The translations under genes were made by a program, and so were the position numbers. Under the pieces are notes generated by a model that saw only the letters and a program-made list of their open reading frames with translations, was not told where the DNA came from and did not search any database. 64,000 nucleotides of DNA from Rhodobacteraceae bacterium XHP0102 (GTDB lineage Bacteria > Pseudomonadota > Alphaproteobacteria > Rhodobacterales > Rhodobacteraceae): assembly GCA_025751475.1 (NCBI GenBank), contig JAOWLD010000001.1:1116001-1180000 (forward strand), written 5' to 3'. Below are positions 55,105 through 63,677 of this stretch, in pieces (position 1 is the first letter of the stretch; each line of letters begins with the position of its first letter).

Positions 55105-56072
55105 GCTTTGGCCCTTTCGCCTTGCACCGATGCTGCGGTCAGCTGCCTGATTTTGCCTGCAATCTGTGCAAGCGGCAGCTGATGCTGCACGGCCCCCATT
55201 TGTGCGGCCACGCGCGGCATTCCATAAACACGACTGGAGGCTTCATCCTGTCCAATGCTGTGCCCCCCCGCGCGCCGAATTTGCAACAGGCCCGCCGCGC
55301 CGTCATTTCCCATACCCGTCAAAATAACGCCTGTGACACGAGGGCCATAAGCGGCAGCCGAGGCAAACAGCGCATCGACCGAAGGACGATGGCCATGGAT
55401 CAAGGCATCGTTTTGCAATGTGATATGGGGCACGCCGCGCCCCGCCAGACGGGCGTGATGTTCGTTGCCGCAGACCACCGAAATCATGCCTGAGCGCAGC
55501 ACCATCCCATCCTCGGCGGCCTGCACCTTGGCCCGCGCGATGCGATCAAGCCGCGACACCAAACTGTAGGAAAACGCGCCGCGAATATGCTGCACGATGA
55601 CGGTCGGGGGGCAATTTGCGGGATAGTCGGCCAAAATAAGATCCAAAGCCTCCACCCCGCCCGTGGAGGCCCCGATGACCACGATCGCCTGCGGGTCTGG
55701 CTGAAATGCGCCAAATTCAGGGCGGATTGGCACATCGGCAAACCGCTGCGCAATATTTTGTGCATCCTCGGCCGTGCGCAACGGCAGGCACAGCGCGGGC
55801 AGATCCCCAAAATCGGATTGCGTGCCATAGATCAGGCATTGCGACCCAATCATCCGCACCATCGCAAAAAACATTTCAAATTCAGGCAGGGCCGCCAAAT
55901 CTGACGACAGCAGGATCACATTTGGCAAACGCTCCTCCGCGAGGATATGACCTTCGCTGAGGTCACGCCCCTGCCCCATGATGTGCACGGCGCGCACCGC
56001 GCCAAGGGCATCAAGCAAAATCTGCCGCCGCGCATCGCGGCTATCAATGACAAGTAATTTCGTATGCGCCAT
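55101..56072 (-). CDS. cheB: Chemotaxis methylesterase CheB with degenerate receiver domain
   Basis: A 323-residue protein. The C-terminal methylesterase is intact: Ser in IGASTGGVEALD near residue 140, His in VQHIRGAFS near 166, and Asp in LTGMGNDGAAGL near 262. The N-terminal receiver-like domain is not: the acidic pair reads VIDSRD, and the phosphoacceptor position in NVILLSSDLAAL (residues 51-60) is Ser. No conserved KP is seen near residue 100. So regulation by CheA phosphorylation seems lost or changed. The ATG at 56072 is taken; longer in-frame sequence upstream is not coding. Confidence 0.92.
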   Translation of the reverse strand: MAHTKLLVIDSRDARRQILLDALGAVRAVHIMGQGRDLSEGHILAEERLPNVILLSSDLAALPEFEMFFAMVRMIGSQCLIYGTQSDFGDLPALCLPLRTAEDAQNIAQRFADVPIRPEFGAFQPDPQAIVVIGASTGGVEALDLILADYPANCPPTVIVQHIRGAFSYSLVSRLDRIARAKVQAAEDGMVLRSGMISVVCGNEHHARLAGRGVPHITLQNDALIHGHRPSVDALFASAAAYGPRVTGVILTGMGNDGAAGLLQIRRAGGHSIGQDEASSRVYGMPRVAAQMGAVQHQLPLAQIAGKIRQLTAASVQGERAKA

Positions 56073-56295
56073 GGCACCCACACCTGCCGCAAAGGGCGGC
56101 TCATTTGATCCTACGGAAGGGCAAGCTAACGCAGAGGCCTTAACGTAATCTTGATGCAGCCCCGCCACGCAGACGCCACCACGCCAAATATAGCTGCAAT
56201 TTAAATCAGCTTTTGGGTGATTTTCTCGCCGCAGCAACGCTTCGTTAAACCTCAAGGCTGTATGAGCACAGGGTGAGCAGTTTTGGGAGCAGATC

Positions 56296-56595
56296 ATGCA
56301 CGATGAGGCACAGCAGAGCGATACGGCGGCGACACTCCCTTTGCCCGCACGGGTGGATGGCCGCGCGGTGCAGGCCTTGCGCAAGGCGCTGCTTGAGGTG
56401 GATGCGCCCGTGCTCACGATTGATGCCACAGCGGTTCAGTTTTTATCCGCCGCCGCGCTGGAGCTGTTGATGATCGCGGCGGCACAGCGCCGCGCGCAGG
56501 CACAACAGACCTTGTGGCGTGGCGGCACATTCGCCGCCCAACTGGCCCTATTGGGCGCATCACCACAGACAATCTTCACGGGAGAGGCTGCATGA
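56296..56595 (+). CDS. STAS-domain protein (CheS-like candidate)
   Basis: A 99-residue STAS-fold protein (VDAPVLTIDATAVQFLSAAALELLMIAAAQRR). It precedes cheY by a 4-base overlap, at the head of the che operon. Sinorhizobium meliloti has a small protein CheS in this place that binds CheA and speeds CheY1 dephosphorylation. Function by analogy only; the usual phosphorylatable Ser is not clear here. Confidence 0.8.
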   Translation: MHDEAQQSDTAATLPLPARVDGRAVQALRKALLEVDAPVLTIDATAVQFLSAAALELLMIAAAQRRAQAQQTLWRGGTFAAQLALLGASPQTIFTGEAA

Positions 56596-56960
56596 GTTTC
56601 CGTATTCTTGCCATCGATGATTCGCGCACCATGCGCCACCTGATTGGCGCCGCGCTAGAGCCGCACGGCTATGATATGCATTTCGCAGAGGACGGCATCG
56701 CGGGCATCGAGGTGCTGCCACAGGCCGATCCGCATCTGGTCATTACAGATATCAATATGCCGCGCATGGATGGGTTCGGCGTGATCGAGGCGGTGCGTGC
56801 ATCCGATGATTACGCCACCATCCCGATCTTGGTTTTGACCACCGAAAGCGGGGCCGATTTAAAGGCGCGCGCACGCGCCTCGGGTGCGACAGGGTGGATC
56901 GTCAAACCTTTTGATGAAGAAAAGCTGCGCGCCATCATCGGCCGCACCATCGGCGCCTGA
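56592..56960 (+). CDS. cheY: CheY-family response regulator (first)
   Basis: A 122-residue single-domain receiver. Acid pocket AIDDSRT near residue 8, phosphoacceptor Asp in VITDINMPRMDG near 52, Thr in VLTTES near 83, and Lys in VKPFDEEK near 105, all intact. Follows the STAS gene with ATGA overlap and precedes cheA. Confidence 0.95.
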   Translation: MSFRILAIDDSRTMRHLIGAALEPHGYDMHFAEDGIAGIEVLPQADPHLVITDINMPRMDGFGVIEAVRASDDYATIPILVLTTESGADLKARARASGATGWIVKPFDEEKLRAIIGRTIGA

Positions 56961-56985
56961 CCCTTCGGGCGGTGGGAGGATGTGA

Positions 56986-59154
56986 ATGGCCAGCCTAGAT
57001 GATCTGAAAGAACTCTATTTCCAAGAATGTGATGAATTGCTTGAGGCCATGGCCGAAGGGCTGCGCGATATGGAAAACAGCCCCGACCACAGCGAGGCGA
57101 TTCATTCCGTATTTCGCGCGGTGCATTCCATCAAAGGCGGGGCTGGGGCGTTCGATCTATCGGTTTTGGTGGATTACGCGCACCGATTTGAGACACTCCT
57201 CGATCATATTCGCGCGGGGCGCATCCAGACCAATGCCGAGTTGATGTCGCTGTTGCATCGTGCAGGTGACCACCTCAGCGACCATATCAGCGCCGCCAAA
57301 GGGCAGATACCGCCCATTGCAGCCGCGGATCCCAAGATCATTTCCGCGATGGAGGCGGCCTTGCCCACAGGCGCATCCGACCCCGAGGCGGAACCTACCC
57401 CCGATTTTGCCCCTCTGGCGCTATCTTTGGCGGAATTGACCCCCATCGCCCCGATTGCGGAAACGCGCGACCCCCCCATCGCGATAGGCAACCCCGCCTT
57501 GCTGCGGCGCATCATCCGCTTTGCGCCCCATCCCGCGCTTTATCGTGCAGGCCATGATCCCGCATTGTTCATGCGCGCCTTGGCCGATCTCGGCCAGATC
57601 GAGGTGACCGTGCATCATGCTCAGTTGCCGCCCCTAGACAGCTATCAGACGGGCGATGCGGGGCTTTTTTGGGAGATCGTCTTGACCAGTGATGCCACTG
57701 CGCATGAGGTGCAGGGCGTTTTCGAATTCGTTGAAGATTTGGCCGAGATTACCATCCGCACCGACAGTGATGCGACAGCAGCCCAAGATGATTTGACAGG
57801 CCAAGAGAGCCGCCCCACCGCAGCACCCGAGGCCATAGCCGCCCCCCTATCTGCCCCAAATGCCACGGGTGTTGACACCCAAAGCGCCCCCGCACCTGCG
57901 CCTGCACATCCGCCCGTCAGCAGCGACACCCCCGCGCCGCAGGCCACAAAATCCGTGGCCACGATCCGCGTCAACCTTGATCGCGTTGACCGTCTGATCA
58001 ACCTGATTGGCGAATTGGTGATCAAAGAGGCGATGTTGGGCCAAACCATCGAAACTGCGGGCCTTCCCGCCAATTCCGACATCCACAAGGGTTTGGACGG
58101 GGTGCGCCAATTGGCCTCCGAAATTCAAGAAAGCGTCATGGCGATCCGCGCACAGCCCCTCAAATCCGTGTTCGAGCGGATGCACCGTGTGGTGCGTGAA
58201 GCCAGTGATGCCACCCATAAACCCGTCCGCCTGATCACCGAAGGCGAGGATACCGAAGTCGACAAGACCATTATCGAGAAATTGGTTGATCCGCTGACCC
58301 ATATGTTGCGCAACTCTATCGACCATGGGATCGAGGCCCGCGCGGCACGGATCACCGCGCAAAAACACGAGGAAGGCATCATCCGCCTCAGCGCGGCACA
58401 TCGATCTGGCCGCATTGTCATCGAGGTCAGCGATGACGGCGCTGGGATCAACCGTGACAAGGTGCGGCACATCGCGGAGGCACGCGGCCTCGTGGCGCCC
58501 GAGGCGCAGCTGAGCACAGCCGAGATTGACAACCTGCTTTTCCTGCCCGGGTTCTCCTCCAAGGATGAAATATCTGCCCTGTCAGGTCGCGGCGTGGGGC
58601 TTGATGTCGTGCGGCGCGAGATCCAATCCTTAGGCGGGCGCGTCACGATCCAGTCCACACCTGGCTCAGGGACAAGCTTCACCATTTCCCTGCCCCTCAC
58701 CTTGGCCGTTCTGCAAGGGATGTTGGTCGATGTTGAGGGGCAAACAGTCGTGATCCCCATCAATGCGATTGTTGAAACAATTCAGCCGCATACGGTGCAA
58801 ATCCACAGCACGGGAACCCATACGCGCGTGGTGCAGAATCGGGGGGAATTGGTGCCCCTCGTGGATGCGGGGCAATCGCTCAACCTGCGACAAGCCCTGC
58901 ACAATATCAACGACCGCATCTTGATCGTGGTGGAAACGGATAAATTCAACCGCGCCGCCCTTTTGGTGGATCGCATTCATGACACCCGCCAAGTGGTCAT
59001 CAAAAGTCTGGAAGAAAATTATGGCGAGATACCTGGCATCTCGGCAGCAACGATTTTGGGCAATGGCCGCATCGCGTTGATCCTCGACCCAGATGAAATC
59101 GTTCACGCCGCCGCCACCCCCCACCCCCTAGCACTGGAGGTTTGCCATGCTTGA
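56986..59154 (+). CDS. cheA: Chemotaxis histidine kinase CheA
   Basis: A 722-residue kinase. The phosphorylated His47 is in AVHSIKGGAGAF of the HPt domain. A low-complexity Ala/Pro-rich segment (~265-320) separates it from the dimerisation domain (~320-390). The ATP-binding domain has MLRNSIDHGIEARAAR (N box) and SDDGAGINRDK (G1), and a CheW-like domain ends the protein. A GGGAGGA site precedes the ATG. It overlaps cheW by 8 bases. Confidence 0.96.
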   Translation: MASLDDLKELYFQECDELLEAMAEGLRDMENSPDHSEAIHSVFRAVHSIKGGAGAFDLSVLVDYAHRFETLLDHIRAGRIQTNAELMSLLHRAGDHLSDHISAAKGQIPPIAAADPKIISAMEAALPTGASDPEAEPTPDFAPLALSLAELTPIAPIAETRDPPIAIGNPALLRRIIRFAPHPALYRAGHDPALFMRALADLGQIEVTVHHAQLPPLDSYQTGDAGLFWEIVLTSDATAHEVQGVFEFVEDLAEITIRTDSDATAAQDDLTGQESRPTAAPEAIAAPLSAPNATGVDTQSAPAPAPAHPPVSSDTPAPQATKSVATIRVNLDRVDRLINLIGELVIKEAMLGQTIETAGLPANSDIHKGLDGVRQLASEIQESVMAIRAQPLKSVFERMHRVVREASDATHKPVRLITEGEDTEVDKTIIEKLVDPLTHMLRNSIDHGIEARAARITAQKHEEGIIRLSAAHRSGRIVIEVSDDGAGINRDKVRHIAEARGLVAPEAQLSTAEIDNLLFLPGFSSKDEISALSGRGVGLDVVRREIQSLGGRVTIQSTPGSGTSFTISLPLTLAVLQGMLVDVEGQTVVIPINAIVETIQPHTVQIHSTGTHTRVVQNRGELVPLVDAGQSLNLRQALHNINDRILIVVETDKFNRAALLVDRIHDTRQVVIKSLEENYGEIPGISAATILGNGRIALILDPDEIVHAAATPHPLALEVCHA

Positions 59155-59620
59155 CAGCACCGATCACACCACATCCGACCTGCGTCACGACATGGTCGCC
59201 TTTCGGGTTGCCGATCAGGATTTTTGCATCGATATCGGCATGGTGCGTGAAATTCGCAGCTGGTCCGAGACCACATTTCTGCCCCATGCCCAGCCCTATG
59301 TGAAAGGCGTGATCAACCTGCGCGGCGCTGTGGTGGCGGTCATTGATCTGGCCGCGCGCCTTGGCTTGGGGGTCACCAAGACCGATCCGCGCAATGTCAT
59401 TATCATCGCACAGGTGGGCAGCCAAACGGTCGGGCTGTTGGCGGATCATGTCTCGGATATTCTGCCCGTGCCGCCCGAGGCAATCAAACCCATGCCCGAT
59501 GTCGCCGCCGAAGAGGCCAAAGCCTTCATCACGGGCTTGGTCAGTATGGATGACGACAGGCTGCTGCGCAAACTCGACCTTGCGCGCATCCTGCCTGACA
59601 CCAAAACCCTCGCGAAATGA
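59147..59620 (+). CDS. cheW: Chemotaxis coupling protein CheW
   Basis: A 157-residue protein linking receptors to CheA. YVKGVINLRGAVVAVIDLAARLG near residue 48 is the CheW core. Overlaps cheA by 8 bases and is 7 bases from cheR. Confidence 0.95.
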   Translation: MLDSTDHTTSDLRHDMVAFRVADQDFCIDIGMVREIRSWSETTFLPHAQPYVKGVINLRGAVVAVIDLAARLGLGVTKTDPRNVIIIAQVGSQTVGLLADHVSDILPVPPEAIKPMPDVAAEEAKAFITGLVSMDDDRLLRKLDLARILPDTKTLAK

Positions 59621-59627
59621 GCGGCAG

Positions 59628-60587
59628 ATGAGCGCGCTGTTACACCCGCCCTCTGGCGGCGGCGATATCGCCGCTGCAGAATTCGCGCAATTGCGCGATC
59701 TGCTCTATCGCGAAAGCGGTATTGTGCTGCCTGAGTCAAAGGTCAGTTTGATGGTCTCGCGGCTGAACAAGCGGTTGCGCCATTTGCACCTGTCTGACTT
59801 TGGCGCCTATTTTCGCTATATTGAAGCCGATCAAAGCGGCCACGAGCTGCGCGAAATGGTGGCCGCCATGACCACCAATGTGACGTCATTTTTTCGCGAG
59901 GCACATCATTTCGCCCTCATGGCTGACACGGTTCTGCCCCCGGTTCTGGAACGCGTGAAATCAGGGCAATCGCGCCTGCGCATTTGGTCGGCGGGATGCT
60001 CTACGGGTGAGGAGGCATATTCCATCGCGATCACCCTCCTTGAACAGTGTCCAGAAGCCGCGCGCCATGACATAAAAATACTTGCCACCGATATTGACCC
60101 GCACGCGCTGGAACGGGCCCGCGCAGGTCTCTATCGTGCCGCTGTCACCAAGGGCCTGAGCGAAGCCCGCACAAAAAAATTCTTTGAGCCCGTTGACCAA
60201 AACGGGGATCAGGCATGGCGCGCCCGTCCAGAGCTGCGCAATTTGGTCACTTTCGAGGGGCTGAACCTGCATCAAAACTGGCCCATGCGCGGGCCATTTG
60301 ACCTGATCTTTTGCCGAAATGTTGTGATCTATTTCGATGAGGTCACCCGCAGCGCCTTGTGGCAGCGCTTCGCCAACATCCTGACACCCGAGGGGTGGCT
60401 GTTCACAGGCCATTCCGAACGGTTGGACGCCCCTGCCATGCGCCATTTCACCTTGGAGGGTGTTACGGCCTATCGCCGCCAAAACGTGCAAGGCTCTCCC
60501 ACCGCCAGCGCGGGCGCAAGCCCAAGCGCCGCGACAATGTCGCCACCGATGCCCATCAACCCCACCCTATCACAGAAGGGGTCATAA
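59628..60587 (+). CDS. cheR: Chemotaxis protein methyltransferase CheR
   Basis: A 319-residue enzyme that methylates receptor glutamates. The SAM motif RIWSAGCSTGEEAYSIAI lies near residue 116, and FDLIFCRNVVIYFD near 223 completes it. The ATG at 59628 is preceded by GAGCGGCAG. The C-terminal ~35 residues are an Ala/Ser/Pro-rich tail. Confidence 0.95.
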   Translation: MSALLHPPSGGGDIAAAEFAQLRDLLYRESGIVLPESKVSLMVSRLNKRLRHLHLSDFGAYFRYIEADQSGHELREMVAAMTTNVTSFFREAHHFALMADTVLPPVLERVKSGQSRLRIWSAGCSTGEEAYSIAITLLEQCPEAARHDIKILATDIDPHALERARAGLYRAAVTKGLSEARTKKFFEPVDQNGDQAWRARPELRNLVTFEGLNLHQNWPMRGPFDLIFCRNVVIYFDEVTRSALWQRFANILTPEGWLFTGHSERLDAPAMRHFTLEGVTAYRRQNVQGSPTASAGASPSAATMSPPMPINPTLSQKGS

Positions 60588-60590
60588 ACC

Positions 60591-60977
60591 ATGAGCCTTA
60601 AGAAACAACTTCATGTCATGGTGGTCGATGATATGTCAGTCAGCCGCGGCTTGATCAATCAAGCGCTTGACTGGATCGGGATCGAGAATGTGGTCTACGA
60701 ACCCGATGGTCGCAGTGCGCTGCGGCGTTTGCAAAGCCAGCCGGTCCATCTGGTGATTTCCGACTATAATATGCCCGAGATGGACGGGTTGACCCTGTTG
60801 CAAAATTTGCGGGCCACCCCTGCGACACAACGGATCGGATTCATCCTGATTTCAGGCCGCATTGATCAGGCCTTGGTGGATCGCGGGCGGGCCTTGGGGA
60901 TGAACAATTACCTCAAGAAACCGTTTACACGCGATGCCTTTGCGCAGGCGATCGAAACGGTGTTTGGCCCGTTGTGA
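60591..60977 (+). CDS. cheY: CheY-family response regulator (second)
   Basis: A 128-residue receiver with VVDDMSVSRG, the phosphoacceptor Asp in VISDYNMPEMDG near residue 58, and the Lys in YLKKPFTRD near 107. Starts 3 bases after cheR. Two CheY proteins suggest one motor-binding CheY and one phosphate sink, as in Sinorhizobium. Confidence 0.95.
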   Translation: MSLKKQLHVMVVDDMSVSRGLINQALDWIGIENVVYEPDGRSALRRLQSQPVHLVISDYNMPEMDGLTLLQNLRATPATQRIGFILISGRIDQALVDRGRALGMNNYLKKPFTRDAFAQAIETVFGPL

Positions 60978-61035
60978 CACAGCCAGCCCCAAGGCCGCAG
61001 GCCATCCTTTGCCACCATCGGCAGAAAGAATTGGA

Positions 61036-61542
61036 ATGACACGTCCCCAGCCCAAAACTGGCCAGAAGACTGGACCTACATCTGCCCCAACACCCCGCCA
61101 ACAGGACATAGATCTTTGGGAGGAGGCGTTATGGGGCGCGGGATCCGCATCGCCTGTTGATGCATCGCGCCCGTCCCATATGGATGGGCCAAGGTCGCAA
61201 AATCTCGGCGCCTGTTTGCGCGCGATCCTTTCAGAGATTGGTCTATGCGCGCAGATCGCGCGGGAGTTGGACGCGGCCATCGGTGGCACGGATGCCTTCC
61301 GCCACAGCCACGATGCAGGCCATAACATGACCTTACAGAACCTTGATTTATTATGTCAGCTGCTCGAGGGCGTGCAGTGCTACGCGGACGGGCTGACCAC
61401 GGCCAGCGCGCGTGACGCAAATATCAACAACCACGAGATCTATTTGGATCACCTTGCCCCAAATTTGATGTTGGCCGCACAACGCGCACGGCTGTTGGAT
61501 GGCACCGCGGAAACTCACAACAACAGGTATGGCCAAGGGTAA
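61036..61542 (+). CDS. Unrecognised chemotaxis-operon protein with DxxxQ motif (CheY-phosphatase candidate)
   Basis: A 168-residue protein, last gene of the che operon, 58 bases after the second cheY. Residues 1-60 are Pro/Gln/Gly-rich and probably disordered; ~55-155 are mostly helical. Within a predicted helix, MTLQNLDLLCQLLEG contains D104-L-L-C-Q108, the DxxxQ pattern used by CheZ (and proposed for CheT in Sinorhizobium) to place a water molecule for CheY dephosphorylation. The preceding LQ also fits CheZ-like sequences. No direct family match is claimed. CheT lies at the end of the che operon in Sinorhizobium, which supports the idea. Confidence 0.65.
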   Translation: MTRPQPKTGQKTGPTSAPTPRQQDIDLWEEALWGAGSASPVDASRPSHMDGPRSQNLGACLRAILSEIGLCAQIARELDAAIGGTDAFRHSHDAGHNMTLQNLDLLCQLLEGVQCYADGLTTASARDANINNHEIYLDHLAPNLMLAAQRARLLDGTAETHNNRYGQG

Positions 61543-61554
61543 TGTTCTAAAGAG

Positions 61555-61575
61555 GACGGTCGCAAAACCGTCTTT
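61555..61575 (+). terminator. Probable weak terminator of the che operon
   Basis: Arms GACGGT (61555-61560) and ACCGTC (61567-61572) with a 6-base loop, then TTT. Confidence 0.45.
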
Positions 61576-61961
61576 GGGCCATCTCCGCCCCCAGAGGCCC
61601 GTTATCCCCTCCCCCCAAAAAAGCGGCCTCTCCTGCCGCAATATTTGCGCTGCAAAGGGGCAAAGGTGCCGCCGCCCCGCGATAACAAGGGCGGCCACAT
61701 ATCATGCAATTGCTGCCCAGATCCCGCGCTTGATTTCCAAACAAGGGTGGTTGGGGTCAACCTTACCTTAGGCCGAACCCTGCATGGCAGGATGGATCAC
61801 CCCCCTTGAGACTGACAGGCACAAGCGCCCGTGCGCGCCCGCGCAATCCGCCCAAATTATGAGGCCAACAATCTATGGTGCGTTGCAATATATCAGGGCG
61901 CATCATGGGGCCATGCCCGACTGCGCCCAAAACATATGGCATCTTTAAATGCGACCTTCGG
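61576..61961. other. Intergenic region between the che operon and a convergent receptor gene
   Basis: 386 bases with no convincing open frame, RNA structure or repeat; a few short hairpins only. Confidence 0.5.
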
Positions 61962-63419
61962 CTAGACCAGATAGGCCAAGCGCACCCCACCCCAATGGCG
62001 CCCTGCAACCCAAATTGGCGCAGATACATCTTTCATCATTGCAAATTCGCCATTGCCCATATCGCGCCGATAGGCCTGCAACAGGAAGGCCTGTTGGTTT
62101 CGCCCCGCGTTCAGCCCCACACGATCGTCAAAAATGCGCCGATTGCGCCCGTGACGCGCGTTCCATTCCGCCTCCCCCGCGCGATGGGGGTGACTGAATT
62201 TCACATTATGGGTGGGAATATACCCATTGCGATCAATCGCCGCGCAAAACACAATTTTATCCGAGAATTTCAGCATGGGTTCCTGCAATTCAGGCAAAAT
62301 TTCATCGGTGAACGCGGTGAATCGGGTCAGATATTGCTGCGGGTCCGTGCCTGTAATGGGTTGATAGCTGTCGTCAAACAGATCGTTGAGGTCAATGCGC
62401 CCTTGCGCAATCGCATCCCCAAAGCGCATCGCAATCGCCGCACCGACATCCTGAACGGCGCGGATAAAGGGGGTGTCGACCGTGTCCACCCCAAGCCGCG
62501 CCGCGAGGGAAATCAAGGTTTCGGATGTATCGGTCAAGGCCATCAATTTTTGTGAGGCATTGGCAAGGGAGATCGAGGCGGTCTCCACCCCGCGCGACAT
62601 GATTTTGATTTCTTGTTCGGCATGGTCCAGATCACCGCCAATCGCGCGCGCGGATGTCACGATATCTGTCTGCACCTGGTGCACATCACTGAGCGCTTGG
62701 GGCAGCACATCGATATCCGCCCCCACCAGATCGGTGCTGTTGCGCAATTGTCCCGCAAGGGCGGTTGCGGCATTGGCCTGCTCCATCGCCTTACCCATTT
62801 GCGCGGCCAAATCGCCCATGGTCTTGCCGATTTCGGCGGTGGCCTGACCTGCTTGGTTGGATAATTCCTTCACCTCTCCCGCCACAACCTTAAAGCCCCG
62901 TCCATGCTCGCCCGCGCGCGCCGCCTCAATCGCCGCGTTGAGTGACAAAAGATTGGTCTGTCGGGCCAATTCAGAAACGTGCAGCGAGATTTTCGTAACC
63001 GCCTCCATCGATTTTGACACACGCGACAATTGCCCCGTGATGTCGGAAACGTGGGCGGTCAATGTGGCCACGTCCGTCATCATCTGACGCAGGCGCAGGG
63101 AGCTGTCATCCACCTTTTCCCGCGCCATGGCGGCGGTTTCCAACGCCACACCCGCAGCGCTGACCACCTCACGCCCACGGGCGGCCATGGAATTTATGCC
63201 ATTATGAAGTTCACGAAATCCGTTGGTTTTGTTTTGATACAGGGCCGTGACATCCTGAACATCGCCCGAGACTTCGGCCAAGGTGATGGACAACTGCCCC
63301 ACACGGTCGGCCACATCCTGCACCACAAGGTCGGATACCATATCGGCATTTTCCGATTTGGACGGTGGCAACGCCATATCAATCTGCGCCAAGGTTTTCG
63401 CATCCAGTGGAACGTTCAT
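61962..63419 (-). CDS. Soluble methyl-accepting chemotaxis protein with C-terminal Cache-like domain
   Basis: A 485-residue chemoreceptor with no clear membrane helix. The signalling domain comes first (tip [20 protein letters not shown] near residue 200), and residues ~370-485 form a sensor-like domain ([57 protein letters not shown]) that recalls a Cache-like module. The ATG at 63419 is chosen; longer in-frame sequence upstream lacks a binding site. It closes the chemotaxis locus. Confidence 0.9.
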   Translation of the reverse strand: MNVPLDAKTLAQIDMALPPSKSENADMVSDLVVQDVADRVGQLSITLAEVSGDVQDVTALYQNKTNGFRELHNGINSMAARGREVVSAAGVALETAAMAREKVDDSSLRLRQMMTDVATLTAHVSDITGQLSRVSKSMEAVTKISLHVSELARQTNLLSLNAAIEAARAGEHGRGFKVVAGEVKELSNQAGQATAEIGKTMGDLAAQMGKAMEQANAATALAGQLRNSTDLVGADIDVLPQALSDVHQVQTDIVTSARAIGGDLDHAEQEIKIMSRGVETASISLANASQKLMALTDTSETLISLAARLGVDTVDTPFIRAVQDVGAAIAMRFGDAIAQGRIDLNDLFDDSYQPITGTDPQQYLTRFTAFTDEILPELQEPMLKFSDKIVFCAAIDRNGYIPTHNVKFSHPHRAGEAEWNARHGRNRRIFDDRVGLNAGRNQQAFLLQAYRRDMGNGEFAMMKDVSAPIWVAGRHWGGVRLAYLV

Positions 63420-63677
63420 TGCGCACTCCCAATAGCCGTTATCGAGCAAAGACCATCGGCGCGGCGATGGCCGATCGCGGGGCACATCACAAGCCCATGT
63501 CCTATCCCGCCCTATGTGAGGCAAAACTGCTAATATCACGTAAAGACGGCCTTTCGGCGTGAAGGCCTTATCGATCAGGCGGGCGTGTGGCATCCGACCG
63601 CCTGCACGTGCATGGGCGTTGACCCGCATCCGCCACGCCTTACTTCCGCAACAGCACTAGGACAGGGTGAGGGAACG

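Noticed and set aside
55101-56429. A longer CheB with an extra N-terminal domain of ~120 residues
   Set aside because: The extension overlaps the divergent STAS gene, is low in structure and has no start with a binding site.
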